A program made the position numbers and the translations under genes. Of a stretch of 64,000 bases of DNA, positions 1 to 9,245 are shown piece by piece. The notes under the pieces are model-generated. The model saw only the letters and a program-made list of their open reading frames with translations, was not told where the DNA came from and did not search any database. Positions within the stretch are counted from its first letter, which is position 1, and each line of letters starts with the position of its first letter. Source of the DNA: Desertimonas flava (lineage in GTDB: Bacteria; Actinomycetota; Acidimicrobiia; Acidimicrobiales; Ilumatobacteraceae); the NCBI RefSeq assembly GCF_003426815.1, contig NZ_QKYK01000009.1, positions 1 through 64,000 of the forward strand, written 5' to 3'.

Positions 1-125
1 CACCTTCATCGACAGCACCTCTCCGGCCATGAGGCATCCTCGCCCCAGACCACCTCAGGTGTTACCGATGCTGCGCGACATCCATGTGTCACCGATGTCC
101 CGAGATCGGACAGTGACGCTCAGCG
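1..125 (-). mobile_element. Edge of a probable IS481-type insertion sequence (transposase start plus upstream end)
   Basis: A minus-strand reading frame starts with ATG at 30 and runs off the window, reading MAGEVLSMKV. This resembles, from memory, the N-terminus of IS481-family transposases that continue into a helix-turn-helix. Upstream of it are two imperfect direct copies of a GTGT(T/C)ACCGATG motif at about 58-69 and 85-96. Such copies are common in the terminal region of these elements. No right boundary, target duplication or matching inverted end is visible, because most of the element is outside the window. This is a tentative call; the fragment could also be the end of an unrelated gene. 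Confidence 0.35.
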
Positions 126-146
126 TCTCACAACGCGCCCAGAACG

Positions 147-1313
147 TCAGGATGAGCCGGCGACGACAACCGTGTCGATCAGGGGCTCGCCGGGCCGGTA
201 GACGAGATGGATCGGCGCTGGGGCGTCGAGCACCACGACGTCGGCGCGACTCCCGGGCGCGAGCCGGCCGACGTCGGTTCTCCGCAGCGCCGCCGCCCCA
301 CCGGCGGTGGCCGCCCAGATCGCCTCGTCGATCGTCATGCGGAGGTCGCGGACGGCGAGAGCGATCACGAACGACATCGACGTCGTGAAGCTGCTGCCCG
401 GGTTGCAGTTGCTCGCCAGGGCGACGGTGACGCCGGCGTCGATCGCCCGGCGGGCGTCGGGATAAGGCTGCCGGGTGGAGAAGTCGGTCGCCGGCAGGAA
501 CGTGGCGACCGTCGTCCCGGACGCCAGGGCGGCGATGTCGTCGTCGGTCAGGTAGGTGCAGTGATCGGCCGAGGCACAGCCCATCTCCACCGCCAGCTGC
601 ACACCAGGCCCGGGTCCGAGCTGGTTGGCGTGGAGGCGCCCGCCGAGACCGGCTGCCGCCCCGGCCTCGAGCACGGCCCGGCACTGCTCGGCGTCGAACG
701 CACCCACCTCGCAGAACGCGTCGATCCAGCGGGCGTACGGTGCGCAACGGCGCAGCATCTCCCCGCACACCAGGTGCACGTAGTCGTCGGTCCGCCCGGC
801 GTACGACACCGGCACGACGTGGGCACCGAGGTACGTCCGCTCCTCGGTGACGTCGCCGGCGATCTGAAGGAGCCGTTCCTCGCCTGCCGCGTCCAGGGCG
901 TAGCCCGACTTGATCTCCACCGTGGTCGTGCCGCCCCGTCGGGCGCGCTGCCACAGCTCGCGTGTTCGGCATGTCAGGTCGTCCGTGGTGGCCGCTGTGG
1001 TGGCCGCCACCGTGGTGGCGATCCCGCCCGCGGCGTACGGAGCTCCGGCCATCCTCGCGGCGAACTCGGCCGAGCGGTCGCCCCCGAACACGAGGTGGGT
1101 GTGGCTGTCGACGAACCCCGGGATCACGGCCCGGCCACCGACATCCCGACGCTCGTCCGCCTCCGGTGCCGGGCCGGTGCCGACGTCGATGACGAGGCCG
1201 GACACGTCGTCGACGACGATCCACGCGTCCTCGAGGATGCCCGACCGGCCCCGATCGTGGGCCGGGTCGTTCGTCGTGAGCGACGAGATCCCGGTGATGA
1301 CGGTGGACGTCAC
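147..1313 (-). CDS. hutI: Imidazolonepropionase
   Basis: The 388-residue product would hydrolyse imidazolone-5-propionate to N-formimino-L-glutamate, the third step of histidine degradation, in the cytoplasm. It is an amidohydrolase-fold enzyme: the metal-binding HTH motif lies near residues 71-73 after the usual beta-strand PGFVDS, followed by the family stretch [14 protein letters not shown], then [16 protein letters not shown] and the late ASNCNPGSS segment. Length fits the family (about 390-410). The GTG start at 1313 was chosen because it overlaps the hutF stop by four bases (GTGA) and begins just before the first conserved strand; a longer upstream extension would run into hutF coding sequence. 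It is the last gene of the hut operon and abuts the putative insertion sequence. Confidence 0.93.
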   Translation of the reverse strand: MTSTVITGISSLTTNDPAHDRGRSGILEDAWIVVDDVSGLVIDVGTGPAPEADERRDVGGRAVIPGFVDSHTHLVFGGDRSAEFAARMAGAPYAAGGIATTVAATTAATTDDLTCRTRELWQRARRGGTTTVEIKSGYALDAAGEERLLQIAGDVTEERTYLGAHVVPVSYAGRTDDYVHLVCGEMLRRCAPYARWIDAFCEVGAFDAEQCRAVLEAGAAAGLGGRLHANQLGPGPGVQLAVEMGCASADHCTYLTDDDIAALASGTTVATFLPATDFSTRQPYPDARRAIDAGVTVALASNCNPGSSFTTSMSFVIALAVRDLRMTIDEAIWAATAGGAAALRRTDVGRLAPGSRADVVVLDAPAPIHLVYRPGEPLIDTVVVAGSS

Positions 1314-2677
1314 GCCACGTCCCAGACGGCTGTGATCGACGATGCCAGCGCGCCCGCCACGTCGATCGCCACATGCCGGCCATCGGCGACCACCACCCGA
1401 CCGTCGACCACGACGTGGCGCACGTCGGCCGGGGCCGCCGAGAAGATCACGGCCGCGGCGACGTCGTCGGCCCCGGCGAGTCGCACGTTGTCGGTGTCCA
1501 CGGTGACGAAGTCGGCGACCGCTCCCACGACCAGCTCGCCGCCCGCCCACCCGAGGCTTCGGTAGCCGTGTCGCGTGGCCGCGTCGAGTAGCTGGTCGGG
1601 ACGGTGTGAGCCCCGGTGCAACGCGGCCAGCCGTTCGTCGAGCTCGATCGCCCTGGCCTCTTCGAACGGGTCGATCACGGCGTGGCTGTCCGATCCGATG
1701 CAGAGCCGCGCCCCGGCGTCACGCAGCGCGGTGCTCGGCCCGATCCCGTCGGCGAGGTCACGCTCGGTGGTCGGGCAGAAGCAGCACCCCGCCGTCGCCC
1801 GGCCGAGCCGGTCGATGTCATCGGCAGTCAGGTGCGTGGCGTGCACCGCGGTGAAGCGGTCGTGCACGGCGCCGCAGCGGTCGAGCAGTTCGACGGGGGT
1901 GCATCCGTGGGCGGCGACGCAGGCCTCGTTCTCCGCCGGCTGCTCGGACACATGGGCGTGCAGCACGGCGCCGTGCTCGCCGGCCCACGCGGCGACGGCG
2001 GCGATCGATCCCGGATCGACGGCCCGCACCGAATGCACCGCCGCGCCGACCGTCACCGTCGGCCCGGCCAGCGGGGCCAACCCACCCACCCGCTCGGCCC
2101 AGGCGTTCACCGAGCCGTCGGAGAAGCGCTGCTGCACCGGCGCGAGCGGTCGGCCGATGCCGCCGTGCAGGTAGCAGGCGTCGAGCAGCGTGAGGCGCAG
2201 CCCGGCACGGGTTGCCGCGGCCACGAGCCGCGATCCCATCTCGTTGGGGTCCGTGTACCGCGTCCCGCCCGGTCCGTGGTGGAGGTAGTGGAACTCGCCG
2301 ACGGCGGTGTAGCCGGCCAGTGCCATCTCGGCGAACACCGCTGTCGCCAGCGCCTCGTACCCGTCGGGATCGAGCACGGCGGCGGCCTCGTACATCCGGT
2401 CACGCCACGTCCAGAACGTTCCGCCGTCGCCGTGCGTCCGGCCGCGCAGGGCGCGATGGAAGACGTGGCTGTGGGCGTTGGCGATGCCGGGCAGGGTCAG
2501 CCCGGCGAGCCGGGTCGCGCCGGGCGGTACCGAACCGACGCCGGTCTCGACGGCGGTGAGCGCGCCGCCCTCGACCGACAACCGCACCCCGGCCATGACG
2601 CCTCGATCGGCCCCGAGCCACGCCTGCTCGCACCAGTAGGTCCCGAGATAGTGCCTGGCACTATCTCGGGAGATCAC
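1310..2677 (-). CDS. hutF: Formimidoylglutamate deiminase
   Basis: This enzyme converts N-formimino-L-glutamate to N-formyl-L-glutamate and ammonia, the branch of histidine degradation that then needs a deformylase. The product has 455 residues, the usual family size. It is an amidohydrolase with an NAHSH metal motif near residues 67-71, HAHVSEQP in the middle, HATHLT, and [15 protein letters not shown] near the C-terminus. The family N-terminus (YWCEQAWL here) lies upstream of the only nearby ATG, so the GTG at 2677 is the best start; it overlaps the stop of the deformylase gene as GTGA. As a result the first dozen codons run through the perfect palindrome at 2641-2671, an odd N-terminus described separately. 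hutI follows with another GTGA overlap. Confidence 0.9.
   Translation of the reverse strand: MISRDSARHYLGTYWCEQAWLGADRGVMAGVRLSVEGGALTAVETGVGSVPPGATRLAGLTLPGIANAHSHVFHRALRGRTHGDGGTFWTWRDRMYEAAAVLDPDGYEALATAVFAEMALAGYTAVGEFHYLHHGPGGTRYTDPNEMGSRLVAAATRAGLRLTLLDACYLHGGIGRPLAPVQQRFSDGSVNAWAERVGGLAPLAGPTVTVGAAVHSVRAVDPGSIAAVAAWAGEHGAVLHAHVSEQPAENEACVAAHGCTPVELLDRCGAVHDRFTAVHATHLTADDIDRLGRATAGCCFCPTTERDLADGIGPSTALRDAGARLCIGSDSHAVIDPFEEARAIELDERLAALHRGSHRPDQLLDAATRHGYRSLGWAGGELVVGAVADFVTVDTDNVRLAGADDVAAAVIFSAAPADVRHVVVDGRVVVADGRHVAIDVAGALASSITAVWDVA
2641..2671. repeat. Perfect 15-bp inverted repeat with GTGCCTGGCAC core inside the hutF start region
   Basis: The left arm TCCCGAGATAGTGCC and the right arm GGCACTATCTCGGGA are exact reverse complements separated by a single T. 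The element begins 3 bases downstream of the deformylase stop and is translated as codons 3 to 12 of hutF if the GTG start is right. It could form a strong hairpin in the operon mRNA. A second element at 57737-57771 shares its central 11 bases but has different, self-complementary arms. Confidence 0.85.
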
Positions 2678-3249
2678 GACCCGACCCGTTCGACGAACTC
2701 GGTGATGCGGGCGACGAAGGCGTCGCGCCCGAACCGTTCGAACGACTCCCACGTCGTGAACGTGGCCGGGTCGGTGACGCGGTCGAGGAAGAGCGTGCCG
2801 TCGAGGTGGTCGCACTCGTGCTGGAACGTGCCGGCGGTGAGCCCGCGCTTGATCTCGTCGTGGGCGACGCCGTGGCGATCGTGGTACCGCACCCGAACGT
2901 TCACGTGCCGGTCGACCTCGCCCCGCAGGTTCGGCACCGACAAGCATCCCTCGTTGATCGCCACCGTCTCGTCGTCGAGCGGCTCGAGGACGGGATTGAT
3001 CACGACGGTGAGCGGGATCGGCGGCTTGTACGGATAGCGGGGGTTGCGATCCACCTCGATGGTGGCCACACGCAACGGGACGGCGATCTGGTTGGCCGCC
3101 AGGCCGGCGCCGTTGGCGTGCCGCATCGTGTCGATCAGGTCGTCGATCAGCCGCTGCACCTCGGAGCCGTTGATGTCGGCGGGATCGATCTCGTCGGCCC
3201 GCTGCCGCAACACGGGGTGCCCGACGGTGACGATCTCGCGGACCGTCAC
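2674..3249 (-). CDS. def: Peptide deformylase homologue embedded in the hut operon
   Basis: The 191-residue product has all three deformylase motifs: GAGLAANQ (residues 47-54), EGCLS (100-104) with the metal Cys, and HECDH (144-148) with two metal His and the catalytic Glu. Family members remove the formyl group from nascent protein N-termini. The start is GTG at 3249, overlapping the upstream oxygenase stop by four bases; the downstream hutF start overlaps its stop the same way. Motif 1 has Asn where Pro is usual (AANQ rather than AAPQ). The operon position and the absence of hutG suggest, as inference only, that it may deformylate N-formylglutamate. It may equally be an ordinary housekeeping deformylase carried in the operon. 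Confidence 0.9.
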   Translation of the reverse strand: MTVREIVTVGHPVLRQRADEIDPADINGSEVQRLIDDLIDTMRHANGAGLAANQIAVPLRVATIEVDRNPRYPYKPPIPLTVVINPVLEPLDDETVAINEGCLSVPNLRGEVDRHVNVRVRYHDRHGVAHDEIKRGLTAGTFQHECDHLDGTLFLDRVTDPATFTTWESFERFGRDAFVARITEFVERVGS

Positions 3250-4091
3250 GACGACCACAGCACCGGGAACAGCCGGTGGTCCATCGGGGCGCCCGGCGGC
3301 AACTCGTCGTCGAGGCCCGGGAACGGCGGCGAAGTCGTCCAGGGGCGTGGTGCGTGCACCATGTCGTCGCCGAGGAACCGCACCGACAGCACCCGGCGAC
3401 GCGTCGCCGATCCGCCCGACGAGTGCAGCGTCAGCATGTGGAAGAACACCGCGTCGCCCGGTTCCAGTTCCCACGCCAGGATCGGCCCGAGCGGCGAAGG
3501 CGAGGGAGGAGCTTGCTCCGACTGAGCCGTTGTCGCGGCCTGCGTGGCCGGGGAACGCAGCGACTCGTCGATCGCCGGCAGCTCGGCGAGCTCACCCTCG
3601 GCGAACCACTTCGCCTCGCCGTCGAGGAACGACCGGGGCATGTACCAGGGACCGACGTGGGACCCGGCGACGAACCGCAAGGTCGCGGCGAGCGGCACGG
3701 GATCGACCGGGAACCACATCGACGCGCTCTGCCGTCCGTCGACGTTGTAGTACGGCTGGTCCTGGTGCCACGGCGTCGGCTGGCGGGTCCCCGGCTCCTT
3801 CACCAGCACGTGGTCGTGGTAGAGCCGGACGGTCGACGCCCCCATCAGCTCGGCGGCGATCGCGGCCGCCGGCGACTCGCGGATGAACCGCTCCATCGGG
3901 GCGATGCGCTGCCACGAACAGAAGTCCTCGACGAACGCCCCGTCGTCGGCCGCGCTGGCCCGCTTGGCATGCGGCGAGAGATCGGCCAGGTTGGCCTCGA
4001 TCGCCTCGGCGGCGAGCGCCACGAAGCCGGGATCGAACGCGCCCCGCACGCACACCGCCCCGTCGCGCTGGAAGTCACCCTCGATCCTCAT
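3246..4091 (-). CDS. Phytanoyl-CoA dioxygenase (PhyH) family Fe(II)/2-oxoglutarate oxygenase
   Basis: The 281-residue protein has the PhyH double-stranded beta-helix signature: WHQD with H109 and D111 as iron ligands, LRFVAGSH in the middle, a distal His in FFHMLTLH (218 or 223), and an Arg-rich strand near 231-238 for 2-oxoglutarate. Its substrate is unknown; relatives hydroxylate small molecules as well as acyl-CoAs. It lies between hutU and the deformylase gene with 4-base overlaps on both sides, so it is almost certainly co-transcribed with histidine degradation, and a histidine-related or N-methylated imidazole substrate is a reasonable guess. A low-complexity Ala/Gln/Ser/Pro stretch at residues 183-200 corresponds to a repeat-like DNA insertion near 3485-3545. 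Confidence 0.85.
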   Translation of the reverse strand: MRIEGDFQRDGAVCVRGAFDPGFVALAAEAIEANLADLSPHAKRASAADDGAFVEDFCSWQRIAPMERFIRESPAAAIAAELMGASTVRLYHDHVLVKEPGTRQPTPWHQDQPYYNVDGRQSASMWFPVDPVPLAATLRFVAGSHVGPWYMPRSFLDGEAKWFAEGELAELPAIDESLRSPATQAATTAQSEQAPPSPSPLGPILAWELEPGDAVFFHMLTLHSSGGSATRRRVLSVRFLGDDMVHAPRPWTTSPPFPGLDDELPPGAPMDHRLFPVLWSS

Positions 4092-5758
4092 GACCCCGCA
4101 TCCTGCCGACGCTGCATCGGGATCACCACGCCCCGTTCCCTGGCCACCTCGACGGCCCGCTCGTAGCCGGCATCGACGTGGCGGATGACGCCCATCCCGG
4201 GATCGGACGTGAGCACGCGCTCGAGCTTCTGGGCGGCGAGGTCGGTGCCATCGGCCACCGCCACCATGCCGGCGTGGATCGAGCGCCCGATGCCGACGCC
4301 CCCGCCGTGATGGATGCTCACCCACGTCGCCCCACTTGCCGTGTTGACGAGGGCGTTGAGGAGCGGCCAGTCGGCGATGGCGTCGGACCCGTCGGCCATC
4401 GATTCGGTCTCGCGGTACGGCGAGGCGACCGACCCCGAGTCGAGATGGTCGCGGCCGATCACGATGGGTGCGGACACGGCGCCGGTGCGCACCAGCTCGT
4501 TGAACCGCAGGCCGAGACGGACCCGCTCGCCGTAGCCCAACCAGCAGATCCGCGCCGGCAGTCCCTGGAACGCGACGTGTTCGCCGGCCAGCCGGATCCA
4601 GCGGTGCAAGTGCTCGTCGTCGGGGAACTCGTCGAGCACGGCCTCGTCGGTGACGGCGATGTCGGCCGGATCGCCCGACAGGGCGACCCAGCGGAACGGG
4701 CCCTTGCCTTCGCAGAAGAGCGGTCGGATGTAGGCGGGCAGGAAGCCCGGATAGTCGAAGGCCCGGTCGTAGCCGCCGAGCTGCGCCTCGGTCCGCAGGC
4801 TGTTGCCGTAATCGAACACCTCGGCGCCGCGGTCGGCGAAGCCGACCATCGCCGCGCAGTGGGCGACCATCGAGGCCCGGGCGCGTCGGACCAACTCCTC
4901 GGGATCGCTCGTCGCCATCGCTGCCGCGGCGTCCGGCGTGAGGTCGATCGGGGTGTAGCTCAGCGGGTCGTGGGCGCTCGTCTGGTCGGTCACGATGTCG
5001 GCGGCGAACCCGACGTCGAGCAACCGGGGCAGGACGTCGGCGGCGTTGCCGACGACGCCGACCGACAGGGCCCGCCGGTCGTCTCGCGCGGCGAGGCAGC
5101 GGGCCACGGCGTCGTCGAGCGAGCCGGCGATCTCGTCGAGGTAACGGGTCTCCAGGCGGCGGCGGATGTGCTCGGGGGCGACGTCCACGCAGAGGACGAC
5201 CCCGCCGTTCATCGTGATCGCCAGTGGCTGAGCCCCACCCATGCCGCCGAGACCGGCGGTCAGCGTTATCGTGCCGGCCAGCGTGCCGCCGAAGCGTCGC
5301 CGGGCGATCTCGGCGAAGCATTCGTACGTGCCCTGGAGGATCCCCTGGGTGCCGATGTAGATCCACGAGCCGGCCGTCATCTGCCCGTACATCGTGAGCC
5401 CCAGCGCCTCGAGGCGGCGGAACTCGGTCCAATCGGCCCAGTCGGGGACGAGGTTGGAGTTGGCGATGAGCACGCGTGGCGCCCACTCGTGCGTCCGGAA
5501 CACCCCGACCGGCTTGCCGGACTGCACGAGCAGCGTCTCGTCGTCGGCGAGCGTCGAGAGGGTGTCACAGATGGCGTCGAACGCCGCCCACGACCGCGCC
5601 GCACGGCCGGTTCCGCCGTACACGACGAGGTCGTCGGGCCGCTCGGCGACCTCGGGGTCGAGATTGTTCTGGAGCATCCGGAACGGCGCTTCGGTCTGCC
5701 AGCTGCGGCACGAGAGCGACGTCCCGCGAGGGGCGCGGACCGGTCGGGCGGACGACAT
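4088..5758 (-). CDS. hutU: Urocanate hydratase
   Basis: Urocanase adds water to urocanate with tightly bound NAD+ to give imidazolone-5-propionate, step two of histidine degradation. The 556-residue length matches the family. Visible marks are [11 protein letters not shown] near the N-terminus, the glycine-rich NAD segment [11 protein letters not shown] (about 169-179), the segment [13 protein letters not shown] with the conserved Cys around residue 400, and the late [13 protein letters not shown] motif. The ATG at 5758 is 19 bases downstream of the hutH stop and places [10 protein letters not shown] at the expected depth. The 3' end overlaps the PhyH-family gene as ATGA. Confidence 0.97.
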   Translation of the reverse strand: MSSARPVRAPRGTSLSCRSWQTEAPFRMLQNNLDPEVAERPDDLVVYGGTGRAARSWAAFDAICDTLSTLADDETLLVQSGKPVGVFRTHEWAPRVLIANSNLVPDWADWTEFRRLEALGLTMYGQMTAGSWIYIGTQGILQGTYECFAEIARRRFGGTLAGTITLTAGLGGMGGAQPLAITMNGGVVLCVDVAPEHIRRRLETRYLDEIAGSLDDAVARCLAARDDRRALSVGVVGNAADVLPRLLDVGFAADIVTDQTSAHDPLSYTPIDLTPDAAAAMATSDPEELVRRARASMVAHCAAMVGFADRGAEVFDYGNSLRTEAQLGGYDRAFDYPGFLPAYIRPLFCEGKGPFRWVALSGDPADIAVTDEAVLDEFPDDEHLHRWIRLAGEHVAFQGLPARICWLGYGERVRLGLRFNELVRTGAVSAPIVIGRDHLDSGSVASPYRETESMADGSDAIADWPLLNALVNTASGATWVSIHHGGGVGIGRSIHAGMVAVADGTDLAAQKLERVLTSDPGMGVIRHVDAGYERAVEVARERGVVIPMQRRQDAGS

Positions 5759-5777
5759 CTCCGAGATCTTCGCAGAG

Positions 5778-7289
5778 TCAGGCGAGGGGGCCGATCGCGG
5801 CCTCGACGGCGGTGAGCACGGCGCCGGACGTGACGGCATCGGTGGCGGCTGCGAGCTCCGGGGCCTGCCAACGATCGGGCCCCGCCCCGCCGACGCCGGC
5901 CTCGCGGAGCGCGTCGACGGCCGCGCCCGTCGCCGCCGACGGCGCCAGCGGGGTCCGCATCTCGACGCCCCGTGCCGCGGCGACCAACTCGCACGCCACG
6001 ATGCGCGCCAGGTTGGCCACGGACCGGCGCAACTTGCGGGCCGCGGCCCAGCCCATCGACACATGGTCCTCCTGCATCGCCGACGTGGGGATCGTGTCGA
6101 CACTCGCCGGAACGGCGAGCCGGCGGTTCTCGGCGACCATCGCCGCCTGCGTGTACTGGACGATCATCAGCCCCGAGTTCACGCCGGCGTCGTCCACGAG
6201 GAATGGCGGCAGACCCTGCGAGCGCGTGCGGTCGAGCAAGCGGTCGGTGCGCCGCTCGGCGATCGCCCCGACGTCGGCCGAGGCGATGGCGAGGATGTCG
6301 CACGCCAACGCCACTGGGGCACCGTGGAAGTGGCCGCACGACTCGACGCGGCCATCGGGCAGGACGGTCGGGTTGTCGATCGCCGACCGCAGCTCGATGT
6401 CGGCCGTCCGGCGAGCGTTGTCGACCGCGTCGCGGGCCGCGCCGTTCACCTGCGGCGCGCAGCGCAGCGAGTAGGCGTCCTGGACGCGGCTGTCGCCGAC
6501 TCGGTGGCTGGCCACGATCGCGCTGCCGGCGAGGAGGCGGCGGAGGTTGGCGGCCGACGCCGTCTGGCCCGGGTGCGGACGCAACGCCATCAGGTCCTCG
6601 GCGAACGCCCGGTCGGTGCCCAGCAGCGCCTCGACCGACATCGCCGCGGCGATGTCGGCGGTGCGCAGGATCCGGTCGAGGTCGGCGATGGCGAGCACCA
6701 ACATCCCGAGCATCCCGTCGGTCCCGTTGATGAGCGCGAGGCCCTCCTTGGCCCGCAGCGTGATCGGTTCGATCCCGGCGGCGGCGAGCGCCGTCACGGT
6801 CGCCGTGTCGCCTTCACCGATCAGCGCCATCGCCACGTGGGCCAGCGGAGCGAGGTCGCCGCTGGCGCCGAGCGACCCGTGCTCGTACACCGGCGGGACG
6901 ACGCCGGCGTTGAGCATAGCGAGCATCGTCTCGACGACGACGGGGCGGACGCCCGAGTACCCCATGGCGAGGGTCCGGGCCCGCAGCAGCATCATCGCCC
7001 GCACCACCTCGTCCTCGACGGGCGGGCCCATGCCGGCCGCGTGCGACCGGATGAGGGCTCGCTGCAGCTCCTCGCGGCGGTCCGCCGGGATGACGGTGTT
7101 GGCCAACGACCCGAACCCGGTCGACACGCCGTACACCGGTGTCGGTGACGCGGACGCGGCGTCGATGAGCTCGGCGCTGCGTCGGATCGCGCCCCGTGCG
7201 GCATCGCTCAGCGAGACCGGGGCGGCGTGCCGGGCGACGGCGACGACGTCGTCGCGGGTGACGCCGGAAGGACCGATCGAGATCGTCAT
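5778..7289 (-). CDS. hutH: Histidine ammonia-lyase
   Basis: This enzyme deaminates L-histidine to urocanate, the committed step of the pathway. The 503-residue protein carries the MIO-forming Ala-Ser-Gly triad at 142-144 in [14 protein letters not shown], the YGVSTGFG loop near residue 53 with the catalytic Tyr, and the C-terminal QEDHVSMG segment. The ATG at 7289 (MTISIGPSG) gives the family length. It is the first gene of the minus-strand hut run, so the operon promoter should lie in the short divergent gap 7290-7388. No regulator gene of the usual HutC type is visible next to it. Confidence 0.97.
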   Translation of the reverse strand: MTISIGPSGVTRDDVVAVARHAAPVSLSDAARGAIRRSAELIDAASASPTPVYGVSTGFGSLANTVIPADRREELQRALIRSHAAGMGPPVEDEVVRAMMLLRARTLAMGYSGVRPVVVETMLAMLNAGVVPPVYEHGSLGASGDLAPLAHVAMALIGEGDTATVTALAAAGIEPITLRAKEGLALINGTDGMLGMLVLAIADLDRILRTADIAAAMSVEALLGTDRAFAEDLMALRPHPGQTASAANLRRLLAGSAIVASHRVGDSRVQDAYSLRCAPQVNGAARDAVDNARRTADIELRSAIDNPTVLPDGRVESCGHFHGAPVALACDILAIASADVGAIAERRTDRLLDRTRSQGLPPFLVDDAGVNSGLMIVQYTQAAMVAENRRLAVPASVDTIPTSAMQEDHVSMGWAAARKLRRSVANLARIVACELVAAARGVEMRTPLAPSAATGAAVDALREAGVGGAGPDRWQAPELAAATDAVTSGAVLTAVEAAIGPLA

Positions 7290-7388
7290 CGACCGACGTT
7301 CTAGCCGGGTTGCGTGAACCGATGAGTCCGCCTCGGGAACATCGTCAGAGGGAGTGCACGTCAGAGACAACGAACAAGGAGGATGACG
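7290..7388. promoter_or_regulatory. Divergent promoter region between hutH and a small plus-strand gene
   Basis: This 99-base gap is the only upstream space for the hut operon, and it also holds the promoter side of the gene at 7389. An AAGGAGG Shine-Dalgarno sequence at 7376-7382 serves the plus-strand gene. I could not assign convincing -10 and -35 boxes or an operator. Confidence 0.5.
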
Positions 7389-7586
7389 ATGCGCAAGCCA
7401 CTGACACTCTGGGTGAACACGATGACCGGAGAGCGGCTCGATCGGGCCGCGCTCGACACGTTCCGTGAGCGGGCTCACCGGCTGTTCGAGGCCAACACGC
7501 AGATCTTCGAGGACGAGGCCGACGCGCTGACCGCGCTCGGTGTCGTGTCGATCCTGCAGCTCGATGCCGAACTCGTCGCCGCCTGA
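7389..7586 (+). CDS. Small hypothetical protein, 65 residues
   Basis: I do not recognise this family. The start is the second ATG of a pair (7383 and 7389), because the perfect AAGGAGG at 7376-7382 is six bases before the ATG at 7389 but directly abuts the first. The product reads MRKPLTLWVNTMTG and so on, is acidic in its second half, has no signal peptide or membrane segment, and looks like a compact soluble alpha/beta or helical protein. It diverges from hutH. The strong ribosome-binding site is the main reason for calling it real. Confidence 0.6.
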   Translation: MRKPLTLWVNTMTGERLDRAALDTFRERAHRLFEANTQIFEDEADALTALGVVSILQLDAELVAA

Positions 7587-7646
7587 CCACATGCGGGGGC
7601 GCGGTCCACCGCACACCCGCCACATCCCCGGGGTGGCGACGAGCGT

Positions 7647-9077
7647 CTACGAGTCGGTGCCGGGCCGGCGATCGCGCTCGGCGTCGGGCCGGCCCTTGTA
7701 GCCGGGCGGGTAGGTCGCGGCAAGCTCCTCGGCGGTCGGGGTGTACGGCCGACGGGCCTTGGCCGGCAGCAGCCTGGTGATCGCCCGCATGATCTTGTCG
7801 GTGTCGGCCTTCAGCGATCTGTGGGCGAGCTTCACGGGCGTCCCCACACGCACCGTCACCGTCGGGGGGTTGGCGACGTTGAGCACGTTGGGGAGCCGAC
7901 TCGACCGTGGCCACACCTTCTCCGTCCCCCAGAGGCCGACCGGGATCACCGGGGCCTCGGACAGCTGGGCGAGCCGGGCGGCCCCCCAGCGCCCCTTCAG
8001 CACCGGATCGAAGAAGGCCGGACCCCTCGGGATCGTTCCCTGCGGCATGATGGCGACGAGCTCGCCCCCCGCCAGGGCGTCGGCCGCCGCCGCCAGTGGT
8101 TCGCTCGACCCCGTCGCCCGGTCGACGCGGATGCCGCCCATCGCCGTGGCGATCGGGCCGATCACCGGAGCGTCGAACACCTCCTTCTTGCCGAGGAACC
8201 GCACGGCCCGCCCGCTGCGGGCCATCGTCACCGACATCGCGGCGACGTCGAAGTAGCTGCGGTGGTTGCCGACGATGATCGCCGGCCCGTCGGCCGGGAT
8301 GTTCTCGACGCCGGAGATGTCGAACCGGGCGTACGGCATGAACGCCGGGCGGGCGAACTGCGCGGCCAGGCGCTGCAACTCGATGTTGAGCACGGGGATC
8401 TTGACGACGCCCGGGGGCGCGTCGAGGTTGACGATCGGCCACCGTCGCAGCGTGGCCATGACGATCATCGCCGGATCGGGGTTGACGGCGACGGGGTGCC
8501 CGACCGCACCGAGCAACGGGGAGTCGAACACGCTGTCGGAGTAGGCGTAGCTCTCGTCGAGGTCGACGCCGTTCTCGGCGGCCCACGTGCGCACCGCGGC
8601 GAGTTTGCCGGTCGCCCACACGAACGGCCCGATGATCGTGCCGTCGAACGACCCGTCGGCGCCGACGCCGTAGCGGGTGGCCAGCACCCCGTCGAAGCCG
8701 AGGGCGTCGGCGAGGGGCTCGACGAGATCGAACGGCGTCGTCGTGGCCATGACGAGCTTGCGTCCGGCCGCGCGGTGCTCGTCGAACAGCGGCCACGCGA
8801 ACGGCTGGACCAGGGCGACGAGACCGGGCGCGGCGGCCAGCCCGGCGGCGCGCATCTTGTCGCGGGAGCGCCCCGCGGCCACGGCGGCTGCTTGTCGGGC
8901 CAGGGCCATGGACGGCAATGTCTCGCCGATCCGGTTGAAGAGCCCGTACAACAGGTTCTCGCCCGGTAGCGACCGCGAGACGAATCCGGACTCCCGCATG
9001 GCTGCGGAGTAGACGGTGCCCGACGCCCCCGCCAGCAGCGTGCGATCCAGGTCGAAGAAGGCGGCGGCACCGGACAT
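7647..9077 (-). CDS. HAD-family phosphatase fused to 1-acylglycerol-3-phosphate acyltransferase (PlsC-like)
   Basis: The 476-residue protein has two enzyme domains. Residues 1-215 are a HAD subfamily IB hydrolase with the DLDRT nucleophile motif (D9 to T13) and a late YSDSVFDSPLL acidic motif. Residues 250-440 are an acyltransferase with the catalytic H272-x4-D277 motif (NHRSYFD) and PQGTIPRG for substrate phosphate binding. From family knowledge, PlsC domains acylate lysophosphatidate in membrane phospholipid synthesis, and the attached HAD domain may dephosphorylate a lipid intermediate. The fusion is also found in mycobacteria. The start ATG at 9077 sits directly before the HAD strand. It is transcribed away from recQ across the tandem repeat at 9123-9240. 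Confidence 0.9.
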   Translation of the reverse strand: MSGAAAFFDLDRTLLAGASGTVYSAAMRESGFVSRSLPGENLLYGLFNRIGETLPSMALARQAAAVAAGRSRDKMRAAGLAAAPGLVALVQPFAWPLFDEHRAAGRKLVMATTTPFDLVEPLADALGFDGVLATRYGVGADGSFDGTIIGPFVWATGKLAAVRTWAAENGVDLDESYAYSDSVFDSPLLGAVGHPVAVNPDPAMIVMATLRRWPIVNLDAPPGVVKIPVLNIELQRLAAQFARPAFMPYARFDISGVENIPADGPAIIVGNHRSYFDVAAMSVTMARSGRAVRFLGKKEVFDAPVIGPIATAMGGIRVDRATGSSEPLAAAADALAGGELVAIMPQGTIPRGPAFFDPVLKGRWGAARLAQLSEAPVIPVGLWGTEKVWPRSSRLPNVLNVANPPTVTVRVGTPVKLAHRSLKADTDKIMRAITRLLPAKARRPYTPTAEELAATYPPGYKGRPDAERDRRPGTDS

Positions 9078-9122
9078 GCGCGGATCATACGATGCTTCGC
9101 GGCGGCGTTCTCCGGAGTCGTA

Positions 9123-9240
9123 GGTGACCATCCGGTGGGCGACCATCGGGTCGGCGGTGGGCGACCATCGGGTCGGCGGTGGGCGACCATCGGGTCGGCG
9201 GTGGGCGACCATCGGGTCGGCGGTGGGCGACCGTAGGGTG
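9123..9240. repeat. 22-bp tandem repeat array in a divergent intergenic region
   Basis: Four exact head-to-tail copies of a 22-bp unit (GGTGGGCGACCATCGGGTCGGC) occupy 9134-9221, flanked by partial copies at 9123-9133 and 9222-9240. The last partial copy stops six bases before the recQ start codon at 9246. The array therefore fills most of the gap between two divergent genes. The unit is close to two helical turns, so a protein binding each unit would see the same face of DNA. Confidence 0.9.
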
Positions 9241-9245
9241 GGCGG

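Noticed and set aside
9123-9240. Tandem repeats considered as a CRISPR array
   Set aside because: Units are directly adjacent with no unique spacers, and no cas genes are nearby.
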